This document shows, one piece after another, positions 18,222 through 28,232 of a stretch of 64,000 nt of DNA. The DNA comes from Thalassovita mediterranea. GTDB taxonomy: Bacteria; Pseudomonadota; Alphaproteobacteria; Rhodobacterales; Rhodobacteraceae. The notes beneath the pieces are model-generated. The model was given only the letters and a program-made list of their open reading frames with translations, did not search any database and was not told the DNA's origin. Numbering within the stretch: the stretch's first letter is position 1; each line of letters begins with the position of its first letter. The position numbers were made by a program, and so were the translations under genes. The stretch is taken from the NCBI RefSeq assembly GCF_001458435.1, contig NZ_CYSF01000001.1:124001-188000 (forward strand), given 5' to 3'.

Positions 18222-19391
18222 TTAACCGAGGCTCTTGGCCGCCGCGTCAAGGCGGGTGATCGCCTCGCCAATTTCATCTTCGCTGAGGGTCAGCGGCGGC
18301 AGCAGGCGGATCACATTGTCGGCGGCGGGGACGGTGATCACCTCATTGGCGTAACCGGCGTTCACCACGTCGATGTTCACGGCCTTGCACTTCAGGCCCA
18401 GCATCAGGCCGGTGCCGCGCACTTCTTCGAACACCTCGGGGTTATCGGCCACCAGCCCTTCGAGGCGCTGGCGCAGCAGGCCTGCCTTGGCACGCACACT
18501 GTCGAGGAATGCGGGGGCCGCAACGATCTCCATCACCTTGCCGCCCACTGCGCAGGCCAGCGGGTTGCCGCCGTAGGTGGACCCGTGGGTGCCTGCGGTC
18601 ATGCCGCTGGCGGCCTCTTCGGTGGCCAGAACCGCGCCCAGCGGGAAGCCGCCCCCGATGCCCTTGGCGACCATCATGATGTCCGGTGTGATACCGGCCC
18701 ATTCATGGGCGAACAGTTTGCCGGTCCGGCCAACGCCGCACTGCACCTCATCGAGGATCAAGAGCAGGTTGTGTTCATCCGCGATGGCCCGCAGCGCTTG
18801 CAGGTCTGCATCCGCCATCGGGCGAATGCCGCCTTCGCCCTGCACAGGCTCAACAAGGATGGCGCAGGTTTCATCGCTGATCGCGGCTTTCACCGCCTCT
18901 AGATCCCCCCAAGGCAGGGATTTGAAACCGCCCAGCAGCGGGCCGAAGCCTTTGGTCATCTTCTCTGACCCTGCTGCCGCGATACCTGCGGAGGAGCGGC
19001 CGTGAAACGATCCCTCGAATGTCAGGATCTCAACCTTTTCGGGATGCCCCTTCTCATACCAGTATTTGCGCGCCATTTTGACGGCCAGCTCGCAGCTCTC
19101 AGTACCGGAGTTGGTGAAAAACACTGTATCGGCAAAGCTGTTATCGACCAGTTGATCGGCCAGCGTCTGCTGTTGCGGAATTTGGTAGAGGTTCGACACA
19201 TGCCAGAGGTTTTGCGCCTGTGTGCTCAAGACCTCAACCAGTGCCGGATGGGCATGGCCCAATGCGTTCACCGCGATGCCCGCGCCCAGATCCAGAAAAC
19301 GTCGCCCGTCTGCCTCGATCAGCCAGCTGCCTTCGCCTTTAACGAAGGTCAAAGGGGCACGGGAATAGGTCGGCAAGACGGAAGCGATCAT
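18222..19391 (-). CDS. argD: Acetylornithine aminotransferase
   Basis: 389-residue class III PLP aminotransferase converting N-acetylglutamate semialdehyde to N-acetylornithine. PLP lysine in [13 protein letters not shown], phosphate contacts in SFHGRSSAG, and [12 protein letters not shown] for the Asp binding the pyridine nitrogen. Adjacent argF supports the arginine role; some homologs also act on succinyl-diaminopimelate. A TTGACA hexamer lies upstream on the minus strand at 19448-19453 but no convincing -10 follows. Confidence 0.96.
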   Translation of the reverse strand: MIASVLPTYSRAPLTFVKGEGSWLIEADGRRFLDLGAGIAVNALGHAHPALVEVLSTQAQNLWHVSNLYQIPQQQTLADQLVDNSFADTVFFTNSGTESCELAVKMARKYWYEKGHPEKVEILTFEGSFHGRSSAGIAAAGSEKMTKGFGPLLGGFKSLPWGDLEAVKAAISDETCAILVEPVQGEGGIRPMADADLQALRAIADEHNLLLILDEVQCGVGRTGKLFAHEWAGITPDIMMVAKGIGGGFPLGAVLATEEAASGMTAGTHGSTYGGNPLACAVGGKVMEIVAAPAFLDSVRAKAGLLRQRLEGLVADNPEVFEEVRGTGLMLGLKCKAVNIDVVNAGYANEVITVPAADNVIRLLPPLTLSEDEIGEAITRLDAAAKSLG

Positions 19392-19734
19392 GATCGGAGC
19401 ATCCTTATTCTGTCAGAAGCCCCGAACAAGCATTACAGGGGCGTAGGTGTCAACAATTTCAGGTTGGAAAGCCGGGATTCGGCGGTTCAAACAGCGGGCC
19501 TGCGGTAGATTTACGGGCAGTCACGCGGCGGCAGACGTCAGGCGCGAATGCGTCGGCGTCGGTCGGTCAGGATATGGCGTCGTTTGAACATGGCGCCTGC
19601 ATACGGCGAAATTGCCATAATGCAAAGGCTGTTTTTGATTTCTGCTCATTTTGATCATATTGATGCAATAGTTGGTCAATTTGGCATAACTTTTTGACTT
19701 GTTTGACATGGCGATTGCGCAGATAGCATGGGGC
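19392..19734. other. Intergenic region between argD and a DMT transporter
   Basis: 343 bases between divergent genes. The left two-thirds is GC-rich without clear signals apart from a minus-strand TTGACA at 19448-19453. From about 19600 to 19720 it is AT-rich with several TTGA repeats (TTTTGATCATATTGATG, TTGGTCAA), as expected of a control region. No ORF with coding character or RNA structure was recognised. Confidence 0.5.
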
Positions 19735-20643
19735 ATGACGCGCACCGCCCCTAATCCCGCCACCAATACGGCGGCGAATCCCCGCCTTGCCATGATGTTG
19801 ATGCTGTCGGCGACGGCGTTTATTGCGGCGACCACCTTGATGGCCAAGGCGCTGGGCACCGAAACACTGGGCGATCCGCTGCATCCGTTACAGATCAGCC
19901 ACGGACGGTTTATCTTTGCGTTTATGTTCTATGCCTCTGCGGCAGGGATCATGCGGTTGCAGGTCGCAAGGCCTGCCTGGGGCCTGCATTTGGGGCGCAC
20001 ACTGTTTGGGTGGGGTGGGGTCAGCTGCATGTTTGCGGCGGCGGCTTTTATCCCGCTCAGCGACGCGACTGCGATCAGTTTCCTTAATCCGGTGTTTGCG
20101 ATGATGCTGGCCATCCCGCTGCTGGGCGAACGGGTGGGCCCGTGGCGTTGGGCAGCGGCGGCGATTGCGCTGATTGGCGCCTTGGTGCTGTTGCGCCCCA
20201 CGCCCGATAGTTTCCAGCCCGCCGCCCTCTTAGCACTGGGGGCGGCGGTTTTGATGGGGATGGAGGTCATCTTCATCAAGAAACTGGCTGGCCGCGAACG
20301 TCCCTTTCAGATCCTGTTGATCAACAACGGGCTGGGGGTGTGTATCGCGACCGTTGCGGTTGTGGCGGTCTGGCAGGTTCCCACAGGTGCGCAATGGGCG
20401 GTTTTGGCAGCACTAGGTCTGTGCATGGCAACAGCGCAGGCCTGTTTCATCAATGCGGTCGCACGGGCCGAAGCCAGCTTTGTCGTGCCCTTCACCTATG
20501 CGACGCTGGTGTTTGCCAGCCTCTATGACTGGGCGGTTTTTGCACAGGTGCCGGACATGATTTCCTACATTGGTGCAGGGATCATCATTTCGGGTGCGGC
20601 GCTCTTGGCTTGGCGCGAAGCACTGGCCAAGGGCCGGACCTAA
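19735..20643 (+). CDS. DMT/EamA family transporter
   Basis: 302 residues, ten predicted membrane helices in two EamA repeats (about 20-155 and 165-295). ATG at 19735 is chosen; an in-frame TTG at 19699 would only add a non-hydrophobic stretch. Inner-membrane export of metabolites is usual for the family, substrate unknown. Convergent with an ABC-2 permease gene 11 bases away. Confidence 0.85.
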   Translation: MTRTAPNPATNTAANPRLAMMLMLSATAFIAATTLMAKALGTETLGDPLHPLQISHGRFIFAFMFYASAAGIMRLQVARPAWGLHLGRTLFGWGGVSCMFAAAAFIPLSDATAISFLNPVFAMMLAIPLLGERVGPWRWAAAAIALIGALVLLRPTPDSFQPAALLALGAAVLMGMEVIFIKKLAGRERPFQILLINNGLGVCIATVAVVAVWQVPTGAQWAVLAALGLCMATAQACFINAVARAEASFVVPFTYATLVFASLYDWAVFAQVPDMISYIGAGIIISGAALLAWREALAKGRT

Positions 20644-20654
20644 GACGCGCCCTA

Positions 20655-21506
20655 TCAGCTTTTCAAACGGTATCCGGTGCGGAAGAGCAGCCATGCTAAC
20701 GCAGAAACCACCAATGTGCTGCCTGCCGCCACCGTCAGCGCCAGAATCGGTGCGCTGTCAGACACGCCGACAACACCGTAACGCACCCCGTCGATCAGGT
20801 AGAAGATGGGGTTGAAATGGGTCAATTTCGCGATCACGGGCGGCAGCGCTTCGACCGAATAGAACGTGCCGGACAGGAAGGCCAAAGGCGTTACGATGAA
20901 ATTGGTGATTGCGGCCATCTGGTCAAATTTGTTCGCATAGATCCCTGCAACCATCCCGACAGCACCCATTAACGCCGCCCCCAGCACGACAAAGGTCAAC
21001 GCCATTGCGGGATGCGCGGGGATGATCCCCAGAAACAGCATCAAGCCCAAACACAGCAGCAGCGCGACAATCACACCACGCGCCACGGCGCCGATCAGAT
21101 GCCCCACGACCAGCTCAAACGGCGACAGCGGTGGCATCAGGGTATCCACGATATTGCCCTGCACCTTGGCCACCACGATGGAGGAGGACGTATTGGCAAA
21201 GGCGTTCTGGATCACAGTCATCATCAGAATGCCGGGCGCGATGAAATGGGTAAACGGCAGGCCCATCACCTCGCCCCGACCAGGGCCGATAGCGACCGAG
21301 AAGATCATCAAAAACAATGCCGCAGTGGTGAGGGGCGCGATCAATGTCTGCGTCCAGATGGCCAGAAACCGCATGATCTCGCGCTGCCCCAGCGTGATCA
21401 GGCCTAGCCAGTTGAAACGCCCAAAACGACGGTCGCCCATTTGGCTGGCAAAAGCACTGTCATTGGTGTGATCTGGGGCGTGATCAGGTGTGTCTGGGCT
21501 TTGCAT
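20655..21506 (-). CDS. ABC-2 type transporter permease
   Basis: 283 residues with a 40-residue cytoplasmic N-terminus and six helices. The ABC-2 signature region IVVAKVQGNIVDTLMPPLSPFELVVGH near residues 109-135 and the late FNPIFYLIDGVRYGVVG are the NodJ/CcmB-like pattern. AAAGGA ribosome site before ATG. No ATP-binding partner is adjacent: the next genes are a DMT transporter and divergent gcrA, so the ATPase must be elsewhere. Confidence 0.86.
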   Translation of the reverse strand: MQSPDTPDHAPDHTNDSAFASQMGDRRFGRFNWLGLITLGQREIMRFLAIWTQTLIAPLTTAALFLMIFSVAIGPGRGEVMGLPFTHFIAPGILMMTVIQNAFANTSSSIVVAKVQGNIVDTLMPPLSPFELVVGHLIGAVARGVIVALLLCLGLMLFLGIIPAHPAMALTFVVLGAALMGAVGMVAGIYANKFDQMAAITNFIVTPLAFLSGTFYSVEALPPVIAKLTHFNPIFYLIDGVRYGVVGVSDSAPILALTVAAGSTLVVSALAWLLFRTGYRLKS

Positions 21507-21657
21507 CAGGCGATGTCCTTTGTGCTGTCATGGCCACGCCGCCGCGTGGTCTGATTCGACGCCTTGTAACTCAGGCCCTGTTGGCTAGAATAGGGGCTGA
21601 TCAAAATTTCAGGGCGGCTCGATTCCTACGGGCCGTCTTTTACCGAAGGGAACCGGC

Positions 21658-22251
21658 ATGTCCTGGACCGACGAACGCGTCGAACTGCTTAAGAAAATGT
21701 GGGGCGAAGGCCAATCGGCAAGTCAGATCGCCAAAGAACTGGGCGGCGTGACCCGTAACGCGGTGATCGGCAAGGTGCATCGCCTTGGCCTGTCGAACCG
21801 TGCCACCAGCGCCAGTGCCGCTGACGCCAGCAAGACCGAGGCCAAGGCAAAAGCTGCGCCCAAGAAAGAGGCCGCGCCGAAGCCCAAGCCGAAAGAGGCC
21901 GCAGCGCCCGCGCCTGAACCCGCCGCAGCCGCGCCTGCACCGGCCCCGCGTCCGGCGGTCAGCTCTGCGCGCAAGGCGATCATTCCTGCCGGTCAGCCGC
22001 TGCCACCGCAGCCTTCGGCCAACGAAATCAGCCCCGAAGCCTTGGCCAAGGTGAATGAGGTTGAGAAGAAATCGAAGAAGCTGGGCCTGCTGGAGCTGAC
22101 CGAGCGGACCTGTAAATGGCCCGTAGGGGATCCCGCGACCGAAGATTTCTGGTTCTGCGGTCTGCCTGTTCAGGCAGGTAAGCCTTACTGCGAAGCGCAT
22201 GTTGGCGTGGCGTTCCAGCCGATGTCCTCGCGCCGCGATCGCCGCCGCTGA
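21658..22251 (+). CDS. gcrA: GcrA cell-cycle regulator
   Basis: 197 residues. N-terminal helix-turn-helix SWTDERVELLKKMWGEGQS and GGVTRNAVIGKVHRLGLSNR (GcrA signature), a low-complexity Ala/Pro/Lys linker (about 45-110), and the C-terminal sigma70-binding domain with CKWPVGDP, FCGLPV and YCEAHV. GcrA works with CcrM methylation to activate cell-cycle genes. RBS GAAGGGAACC just before ATG. The order of domains and length match Rhodobacterales homologs. Confidence 0.95.
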   Translation: MSWTDERVELLKKMWGEGQSASQIAKELGGVTRNAVIGKVHRLGLSNRATSASAADASKTEAKAKAAPKKEAAPKPKPKEAAAPAPEPAAAAPAPAPRPAVSSARKAIIPAGQPLPPQPSANEISPEALAKVNEVEKKSKKLGLLELTERTCKWPVGDPATEDFWFCGLPVQAGKPYCEAHVGVAFQPMSSRRDRRR

Positions 22252-22278
22252 TAGCTGCCACCAAGATTGAGAATTTGG

Positions 22279-22309
22279 CGCCCTGCACCCGATGGTGTGG
22301 GGCGTTTTT
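22279..22309 (+). terminator. Terminator after gcrA
   Basis: CGCCCTGCACC pairs with GGTGTGGGGCG (two G-U pairs), loop CGAT, then TTTTT. 28 bases after the gcrA stop. Confidence 0.85.
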
Positions 22310-22320
22310 GCGTCTTGGGT

Positions 22321-22346
22321 TTGAGTATTTTCAGAACATTGAAAGG
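22321..22346 (+). repeat. Short intergenic repeat, copy 1
   Basis: TTGAGTATTT-TC-AGAACATTGAAAGG; 24 of 26 bases match the copy at 63369-63394. Function unknown. Confidence 0.6.
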
Positions 22347-22359
22347 CGCAGGTGCGCAT

Positions 22360-22389
22360 AAAAAAGGGCGGCACAAACGGCCGCCCTTT
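22360..22389 (-). terminator. Terminator of the PiT transporter gene
   Basis: On the minus strand AAAGGGCGGC pairs with GCCGCCCTTT around a short loop, followed by a T-run. 21 bases past the stop. Confidence 0.88.
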
Positions 22390-22409
22390 CGCATTTAAGT
22401 AACGCTGTC

Positions 22410-23888
22410 TTAGCCTGCGATGGAATACAGCAGGGTAAAGATCACGGCCGACATAGCCGCAGCGGCAGGCACGGTGATCACCCATGCGGCCACAATGGTC
22501 ATGAAGTGCGAGCGGCGCACCAGCTTGCGGCGGCGGCGTTCCTCAGCGGTCACGGGCTTCACTGCCTTCGCGGCGAGGTTCTGGCGACGACGACGTTCCA
22601 TATGCCATTCGCGGTAAAAACCAACGCCAAACACACCGCCCACTGCAATGTGGGTCGAGGATACGGGCAGGCCCAGCCAGCTGGCGACAATCACGGTGAT
22701 CGCCGCCGACAGCGCCACACAGTAGGCGCGCATCGGGTTCAGTTTGGTGATCTGGTTGCCGACCATGCGGATCAGTTTCGGGCCAAACAGGAACAGACCA
22801 AACGAAATACCGAAGGCACCGATGATCATCACCCAGCTGGGGATCGATACTTTGGCTGCAAAATCACCAAATTCAATCGCGTGCACAATCGCGGCCAGCG
22901 GGCCAACCGCGTTTGCCACATCGTTCGCACCATGGGCAAAGGACAGCATCGCCGCAGAGAAGACCAGCGGCATGGCAAAGACCACCTTCAGCGACTTGTT
23001 GCGGTTTTCCAGACCTTCGGACTGACGACGGATCAGCGGTTTGGAGACCACGTAGCTCAGCACACCGATGCCCAGGCCAATCAGCAGGGCGGTGGTGATG
23101 TCGATCTTGATGATCTTTTTCAGACCCTTCAGCGACAGGTAGGCGGCAAAGGCGGCGGCCATGATCGCGATCAGTACGGGCACCCAGCGACGGGCGGCGG
23201 CGATCTTGTCTTCTTGATAAACGATGCGGGCCTTGATGAAGGCAAGGAAAGCCGCGGCAATCACACCACCCAGTACGGGCGAGATCACCCAGCTGGCGGC
23301 GATTTTGCCCATTGTGGGCCAGTTCACAGCCGCCATGCCAGCCGCCGCGATGCCTGCACCCATCACGCCGCCCACGACGGAGTGGGTGGTGGAAACAGGT
23401 GCGCCAACCCAAGTGGCAAGGTTCACCCACAATGCGGAGGACACCAGCGCTGCCATCATCGCCCAGACAAAGACGTCGCTGTCCTGAATGCCTGCGGGGT
23501 CAATAATGCCCTTGGAAATAGTGGATACCACGTCACCACCGGCCAGCAGCGCACCGGCGCTTTCAAAGATGGCGGCGATGATGATTGCACCACCCATGGT
23601 CAGTGCGTTGGCGCCCACCGCAGGGCCCATGTTGTTGGCTACGTCGTTGGCGCCGATGTTCAGTGCCATGTAGGCACCGAAGGCTGCAGCGACCACAACG
23701 ATGATCGAGCCAGACGCGCCACCAAAGAAGAGGCTGGCGGCCAGACCGGCCAGCAGGATGAAGATCAGTGCGATCCCCGGGGCGATATAGGGGCGCGCAA
23801 TATAGCCCGCAGCCCGTTCAAATTGCGAAATGCGGCCCAGATCTTTGTCGAGGGTGGGCCAGTTTTTTCCGGTTGGTTGGTCGCTCAT
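22410..23888 (-). CDS. Inorganic phosphate transporter, PiT family
   Basis: 492 residues, about twelve helices. Start at 23888 gives the best spacing from AAGG; a GTG three codons upstream is less likely. Duplicated PHO4 signatures: IGANDVANNMGPAVGANAL near 82 and FAHGANDVANAVGPLAAIV near 320. Residues 425-465 are a basic cytoplasmic stretch (RRRRQNLAAKAVKPVTAEERRRRK) in broken form. Takes up phosphate with a cation across the inner membrane. No PhoU-like gene is adjacent. Confidence 0.93.
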   Translation of the reverse strand: MSDQPTGKNWPTLDKDLGRISQFERAAGYIARPYIAPGIALIFILLAGLAASLFFGGASGSIIVVVAAAFGAYMALNIGANDVANNMGPAVGANALTMGGAIIIAAIFESAGALLAGGDVVSTISKGIIDPAGIQDSDVFVWAMMAALVSSALWVNLATWVGAPVSTTHSVVGGVMGAGIAAAGMAAVNWPTMGKIAASWVISPVLGGVIAAAFLAFIKARIVYQEDKIAAARRWVPVLIAIMAAAFAAYLSLKGLKKIIKIDITTALLIGLGIGVLSYVVSKPLIRRQSEGLENRNKSLKVVFAMPLVFSAAMLSFAHGANDVANAVGPLAAIVHAIEFGDFAAKVSIPSWVMIIGAFGISFGLFLFGPKLIRMVGNQITKLNPMRAYCVALSAAITVIVASWLGLPVSSTHIAVGGVFGVGFYREWHMERRRRQNLAAKAVKPVTAEERRRRKLVRRSHFMTIVAAWVITVPAAAAMSAVIFTLLYSIAG

Positions 23889-23974
23889 GACAGTCACCTT
23901 GCAAAAGTTGCCAGCGGCCTAGTGGCCACGGCCCTTTTAAGCAAGGGATTCGTCACAAAAGTTACAAAAAAACG

Positions 23975-24433
23975 TTACAAACGTCGCAGCAGATCTTTCA
24001 GCCCCATTTCGTCCACCCGTTCGGCGGCTTCTTCGGGGGGGAACCACTTGCGTTTGCGCTGGCCTAGTTCGGGGTAGGTTTTGGCCAGGCTGTCGACCTT
24101 CAGCAGGAAGACATGGGCTTCAATCGGGGTGACAATGCCCTGCGATCCGGTTTTGGCATAGCGGTAGCTGCCAATCGGTTTCGGCGAAACTTTCTGCGGC
24201 TTGATACCTGCCTCTTCCCATGCTTCTTGCGCTGCGGCTTCTGCATCGGATTTGCCCGCCATAGGCCAGCCTTTGGGAATGATCCAGCGTCCGGTCCCGC
24301 GTGACGTGATGAGTAAAACCTCTTTGTCCTTGCCTTTTCCGCGCACGGGAAGAGCCGCCACCTGCACTTGCGGGGGACGGTAAAGAAGGGGTTGGACGTA
24401 TTCGTTCCAGGCTTTGCGCACTGTTTTTTGCAT
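23975..24433 (-). CDS. Nudix hydrolase
   Basis: 152 residues from the ATG at 24433; the longer frame upstream lacks coding character. Nudix box near residues 65-88: PKGWPMAGKSDAEAAAQEAW followed by EEAGI, where the usual REU is QEA, so the first Arg is replaced by Gln while the catalytic Glu set (E, EE) is kept. The KGWP entry matches the DIPP-like subgroup that acts on diphosphoinositol or dinucleoside polyphosphates. Separated from hrpB downstream start by about 110 bases. Confidence 0.85.
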   Translation of the reverse strand: MQKTVRKAWNEYVQPLLYRPPQVQVAALPVRGKGKDKEVLLITSRGTGRWIIPKGWPMAGKSDAEAAAQEAWEEAGIKPQKVSPKPIGSYRYAKTGSQGIVTPIEAHVFLLKVDSLAKTYPELGQRKRKWFPPEEAAERVDEMGLKDLLRRL

Positions 24434-24542
24434 TTTCTCGGCGTTTGGTGGTCTGCTCGCGTGTGTGATGCTTGGATATATAGGTTTTATGACAGTTAGT
24501 AAAAGGTAGGCCAAAAAATCGCCTTTGGCGGGAAGAATTTTG

Positions 24543-26999
24543 TCAGCTGCGACGTTTTGCGCGCAGTGTTGGGTCTGCTTCGGTTGGATCTTCGGGCCAG
24601 GGGTGTTTGGGATAGCGTCCGCGCATGTCTTTGCGCACGTCTGCATAAGAACTGGCCCAGAAACCGGGGATGTCCATCGTGGTTTGAACGGGACGCAGCG
24701 CGGGGGAGAGAAGGGTCACGCGCAAGGGGGTGCGGCCCACCATCGGGTGGGCCTTCTGGCCGAACATTTCCTGCAGGCGCAGGCTAATTTCGGGCACGTC
24801 GCCGGAATAATCTATCGGGATCTGGCGCCCCAGCGGGGTGGTGAAATGCGCAGGCGCGGCGCGGTCTAGCGCCTGCATCTGGTTCCAATCCAGCATGGCG
24901 CGCAAGGCGTTGAGGATATCAAACTTTTTCCACTGATCAGCGGTTTTGACGCCGCCCAGATGTGGCAGCAGCCAGTCGTCGATGGTGGTGATCAGAGCAT
25001 CTTCGGACATGTCCGGCAGATCGGGCAGGGTGTCGCGCACCAGCATCACCCGTGCGATGAACCGTTTGGCCGCATCTGAGGGCCGCAGTCCCAGATCGCG
25101 CACACCGTCCAGCATGGCCAAGGCCACCGCGTCCGCTGGTGCGTCTTTCCAGATGCGGTCATCCAGCGCGACGGTGCCGAGCCGTTCCTGCCGTCGTGCA
25201 ATCACACGGCGTTCGCGTTTGGACCACTCACAGGTATCGACCCACGATATTTGATCCGCGAAGAGATTGCGTAGCTCTGCCTCGGACACTTGGATCGCTT
25301 GACGCACCTTCGCCTCACGCGGGTTGCCGTCAAGGTCGGTGGCGACGATCAAGCGGCTGCCAGCCAGCGGATCGTGATCCTCCATCACCGCGCCCTTGCC
25401 GCCAGAGAGGACAAAGCGTGCCGCATCGCCCTTGCGCCGCAACCCGATGCGGTCGGGGTAGGCAAGGGCGGCCATTTCGGCATCTGTATATTGTGCAGTG
25501 GTTTTGCCAGCCTGGCGCGCCAGCCGTTTGGCCTCTTGTTTGATCCGTTCCACCGCACCGCGATTGGCGGTGTGCGGGTGGCGGTCACTATAGGCGCGGA
25601 AATCGCGGATCGCGGCGATGCGCAGGGACAGATCGACCGGCGCAGAACGGGCCAGCGGATCACGATCGGCCAGCAGGGCAGCGATAGGTGCGGCGTCTGG
25701 GCCAGCGATGGTTAGCATATGGGCCAGACGTGGGTGCAGCGGCAGGGCGGCGATCTGGCGGCCGTGATCAGTGATCCGCCCCTGCGCATCCAGTGCCCCT
25801 AGCATTCGCAGCAACGCCTGCGCTTCGGCAAACGTGCCCGCATTGGGTGGGGTGAGGAATGACAGATCGTCTGGTCCCGCACCCCAAAGTGCCAGTTCCA
25901 GCGCCAGACCGGATAGGTCGGCGGTGTCGATCTCGGCAGGGGGGAAGGGCTGCAATCCACCCTCTTCGCCCTTGGTCCACAGGCGATAACAGGTGCCTTC
26001 CGCCACACGGCCCGCACGGCCTGCACGCTGGGTGGCCTCGGCCTTCGTTACCTTTTCAGTTACCAATCGCGACATGCCTGATCCGGGGTCAAAACGGGCG
26101 CGTCTGGCGCGGCCTGCATCTACGACGACACGCACATCCTGAATGGTCAGCGATGTTTCCGCGATGGAGGTCGCCAGCACCACCTTGCGACCCTGTTTTG
26201 CTGGTTCGATCGCCGCGCGTTGTTTGGCAAACTCCATCGCGCCAAACAACATATGTAGCGAGCATTCCGCAGGTAGGCGGTCGCGCAAGAGGGCTTCGGT
26301 CCGGCGGATTTCTCCCTCACCGGGGAGGAAGACCAGAACGCCGCCCTCGGTTTCAGCGACGGCCTGCGCGACCAGTTTTGCGCATTCTTCTGGCAGGCGG
26401 TGTTTCGGCGGCAATGGGCGGTCCAGCCATTTCAGGTCCACGGGATAGGCGCGCCCCTCGGATGTGATCACCGGCACATCGCCCATCAATGCCGCCACAG
26501 GCGCCGCATCCAGCGTGGCCGACATGGCCAAGAGGATCAGGTCGTCGCGCAGCGCCTCAGATATTTCCAGACACAGCGCAAGGCCAAGATCCGCGGTGAG
26601 GGAGCGTTCGTGAAATTCATCAAAGATCACTGCGCCAATGCCGCTTAACTCGGGGTCGGATTGGATCATCCGGGTCAGGACGCCCTCAGTCACCACCTCG
26701 ATACGGGTTGCGCTGGATCGTTTGCTTTCGCCGCGAATGCGGTAACCGACGGTTTGGCCCAGTGGTTCCCCCAGCGTATCCGCCATCCGTTCTGCCGCCG
26801 CACGCGCTGCCAGACGGCGGGGTTCCAGCATCAGAATGCGGCCTTCTGTCAGGCCCGCCTCCATCATCGCCAACGGCACAACGGTGGTCTTACCGGCGCC
26901 GGGGGGCGCCTGCAGCACGGCGCGGCCCTGATCCGACAGCGCGGTGATTAGGTCGGGCAGGGCGTCATGGATGGGCAGCTGGGGCATTTGTGTGGTCAT
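24543..26999 (-). CDS. hrpB: ATP-dependent helicase HrpB
   Basis: 818 residues from ATG 26999 (the frame extends farther but without coding character). DEAH-type helicase: Walker A QAPPGAGKTT, Walker B variant IFDEFHERS, SAT in LAMSATL, QRAGRAGR motif VI. HrpB-specific C-terminal domain from about 600 (TPLGRQIPIDYSGD, GWA-like). Role in bacteria poorly known, possibly RNA remodelling. Divergent from meaB. Confidence 0.93.
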   Translation of the reverse strand: MTTQMPQLPIHDALPDLITALSDQGRAVLQAPPGAGKTTVVPLAMMEAGLTEGRILMLEPRRLAARAAAERMADTLGEPLGQTVGYRIRGESKRSSATRIEVVTEGVLTRMIQSDPELSGIGAVIFDEFHERSLTADLGLALCLEISEALRDDLILLAMSATLDAAPVAALMGDVPVITSEGRAYPVDLKWLDRPLPPKHRLPEECAKLVAQAVAETEGGVLVFLPGEGEIRRTEALLRDRLPAECSLHMLFGAMEFAKQRAAIEPAKQGRKVVLATSIAETSLTIQDVRVVVDAGRARRARFDPGSGMSRLVTEKVTKAEATQRAGRAGRVAEGTCYRLWTKGEEGGLQPFPPAEIDTADLSGLALELALWGAGPDDLSFLTPPNAGTFAEAQALLRMLGALDAQGRITDHGRQIAALPLHPRLAHMLTIAGPDAAPIAALLADRDPLARSAPVDLSLRIAAIRDFRAYSDRHPHTANRGAVERIKQEAKRLARQAGKTTAQYTDAEMAALAYPDRIGLRRKGDAARFVLSGGKGAVMEDHDPLAGSRLIVATDLDGNPREAKVRQAIQVSEAELRNLFADQISWVDTCEWSKRERRVIARRQERLGTVALDDRIWKDAPADAVALAMLDGVRDLGLRPSDAAKRFIARVMLVRDTLPDLPDMSEDALITTIDDWLLPHLGGVKTADQWKKFDILNALRAMLDWNQMQALDRAAPAHFTTPLGRQIPIDYSGDVPEISLRLQEMFGQKAHPMVGRTPLRVTLLSPALRPVQTTMDIPGFWASSYADVRKDMRGRYPKHPWPEDPTEADPTLRAKRRS

Positions 27000-27133
27000 G
27001 GCACGCTTATCCCGCAACCATCGGGATGGGTAAAGCGGTGGTTGCCGTGAAACCCGGCGGCGCGGCACGTTACTGTAGACAGGCGGGCGACAGATTGGCA
27101 GAAACGCGGTCAAGTGAAAGAGAGGGGCAGGGC

Positions 27134-28114
27134 ATGGATACGCAGGTGTTGAGTGAAAAGGTTGTGGCGCAGGATCGGCGCGCATTGGCGCGGGCGATCA
27201 CCCTGGTCGAAAGCAGCCGCGCCGATCACCGCGAAACCGCCGCCGCCCTGATCGAGGATATCCGCCGCAAATCCCCCCATCAGGCGCTGCGCATCGGCCT
27301 GTCCGGCACGCCGGGGGTGGGGAAATCCACTTTCATCGAAAGCTTCGGCACCTTTTTGACCGAACAGGGTCTGCGGGTGGCGGTTCTGGCGGTTGATCCC
27401 AGTTCGGCCCGTTCTGGCGGATCGATTTTGGGCGACAAGACACGGATGGAACGGCTCAGCCGCAATCCCAACGCCTTTATCCGCCCCTCCCCCAGTCAGT
27501 CGCATCTGGGCGGTGTGGCGCGGCGCACCCGTGAGGCGGTGGCGCTGTGTGAAGGCGCGGGGTTTGACGTGATCCTGATTGAAACCGTGGGCGTCGGTCA
27601 GTCAGAAACCGTGGTGGCAGAGATGTCGGATCTGTTCATCCTGCTGCTGGCGCCAGCGGGTGGGGATGAGTTGCAGGGCGTGAAACGCGGTATCATGGAA
27701 ATGGCCGATATCATTCTGGTCAACAAAGCGGATGGCGACCTGAAGGCGACAGCCACCCGTACCTGCGCCGATTATTCCGGTGCCCTGCGCCTGCTGCGCA
27801 AACGCCCGCAAGACCCCGAAGGCTTCCCCAAAGCGATGACCGTTTCGGCGCTGGAAGAGGATGGGCTGGCCAAAGCGTGGGAAGAGATGCAGGCGCTGAC
27901 CACTTGGCGCCGTGAGGCTGGGCATTTCGCCGGTCGCCGCGCCGCGCAGGCTCGGTTCTGGTTTGAGGAAGAGGTAAAGCAGGCGCTGCTGGCACAGTTG
28001 CAAGCGCCAAGCGCGCGTGCTGCGATGGACCAGCTGGGCCAAGAGGTGGCTCAGGGCGCGACCAGCCCGACGGCTGCCGCGCAGCAGATGCTGGATACGC
28101 TGACCAAAGGGTAA
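27134..28114 (+). CDS. meaB: Methylmalonyl-CoA mutase-associated GTPase MeaB
   Basis: 326 residues, G3E-family GTPase. Walker A GTPGVGKST, switch region DPSSARSGGSILGDKTRM, ETVGVGQSE (Walker B region) and NKAD for guanine recognition. MeaB guards and reloads B12-dependent methylmalonyl-CoA mutase. ATG 27134 follows GGGGCAGGGC; the upstream extension is rejected as noncoding. Mutase genes are not in the window, but mce is at 5854. Confidence 0.94.
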   Translation: MDTQVLSEKVVAQDRRALARAITLVESSRADHRETAAALIEDIRRKSPHQALRIGLSGTPGVGKSTFIESFGTFLTEQGLRVAVLAVDPSSARSGGSILGDKTRMERLSRNPNAFIRPSPSQSHLGGVARRTREAVALCEGAGFDVILIETVGVGQSETVVAEMSDLFILLLAPAGGDELQGVKRGIMEMADIILVNKADGDLKATATRTCADYSGALRLLRKRPQDPEGFPKAMTVSALEEDGLAKAWEEMQALTTWRREAGHFAGRRAAQARFWFEEEVKQALLAQLQAPSARAAMDQLGQEVAQGATSPTAAAQQMLDTLTKG

Positions 28115-28119
28115 CGCAG

Positions 28120-28143
28120 GCGCAATCTGACGCCAGATTGCGC
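28120..28143. terminator. Hairpin after meaB
   Basis: GCGCAATCTG and CAGATTGCGC form a perfect 10-base stem with a 4-base loop, just after the meaB stop. No T-tract follows, so termination may be Rho-assisted or the hairpin may stabilise the mRNA end. Confidence 0.6.
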
Positions 28144-28232
28144 GCGCCCAGTTCGACTGTAACAGATATAAAACAAATGACAGCGCGATATGATTGCGCT
28201 ATCAAGTGCCTGTAACTGACGGAGGCACGTAG

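Noticed and set aside
22506-24077. Plus-strand ORF of 523 codons across the PiT gene
   Set aside because: Antisense of a clear PiT transporter; product is His/Gly/Arg-rich without a domain.
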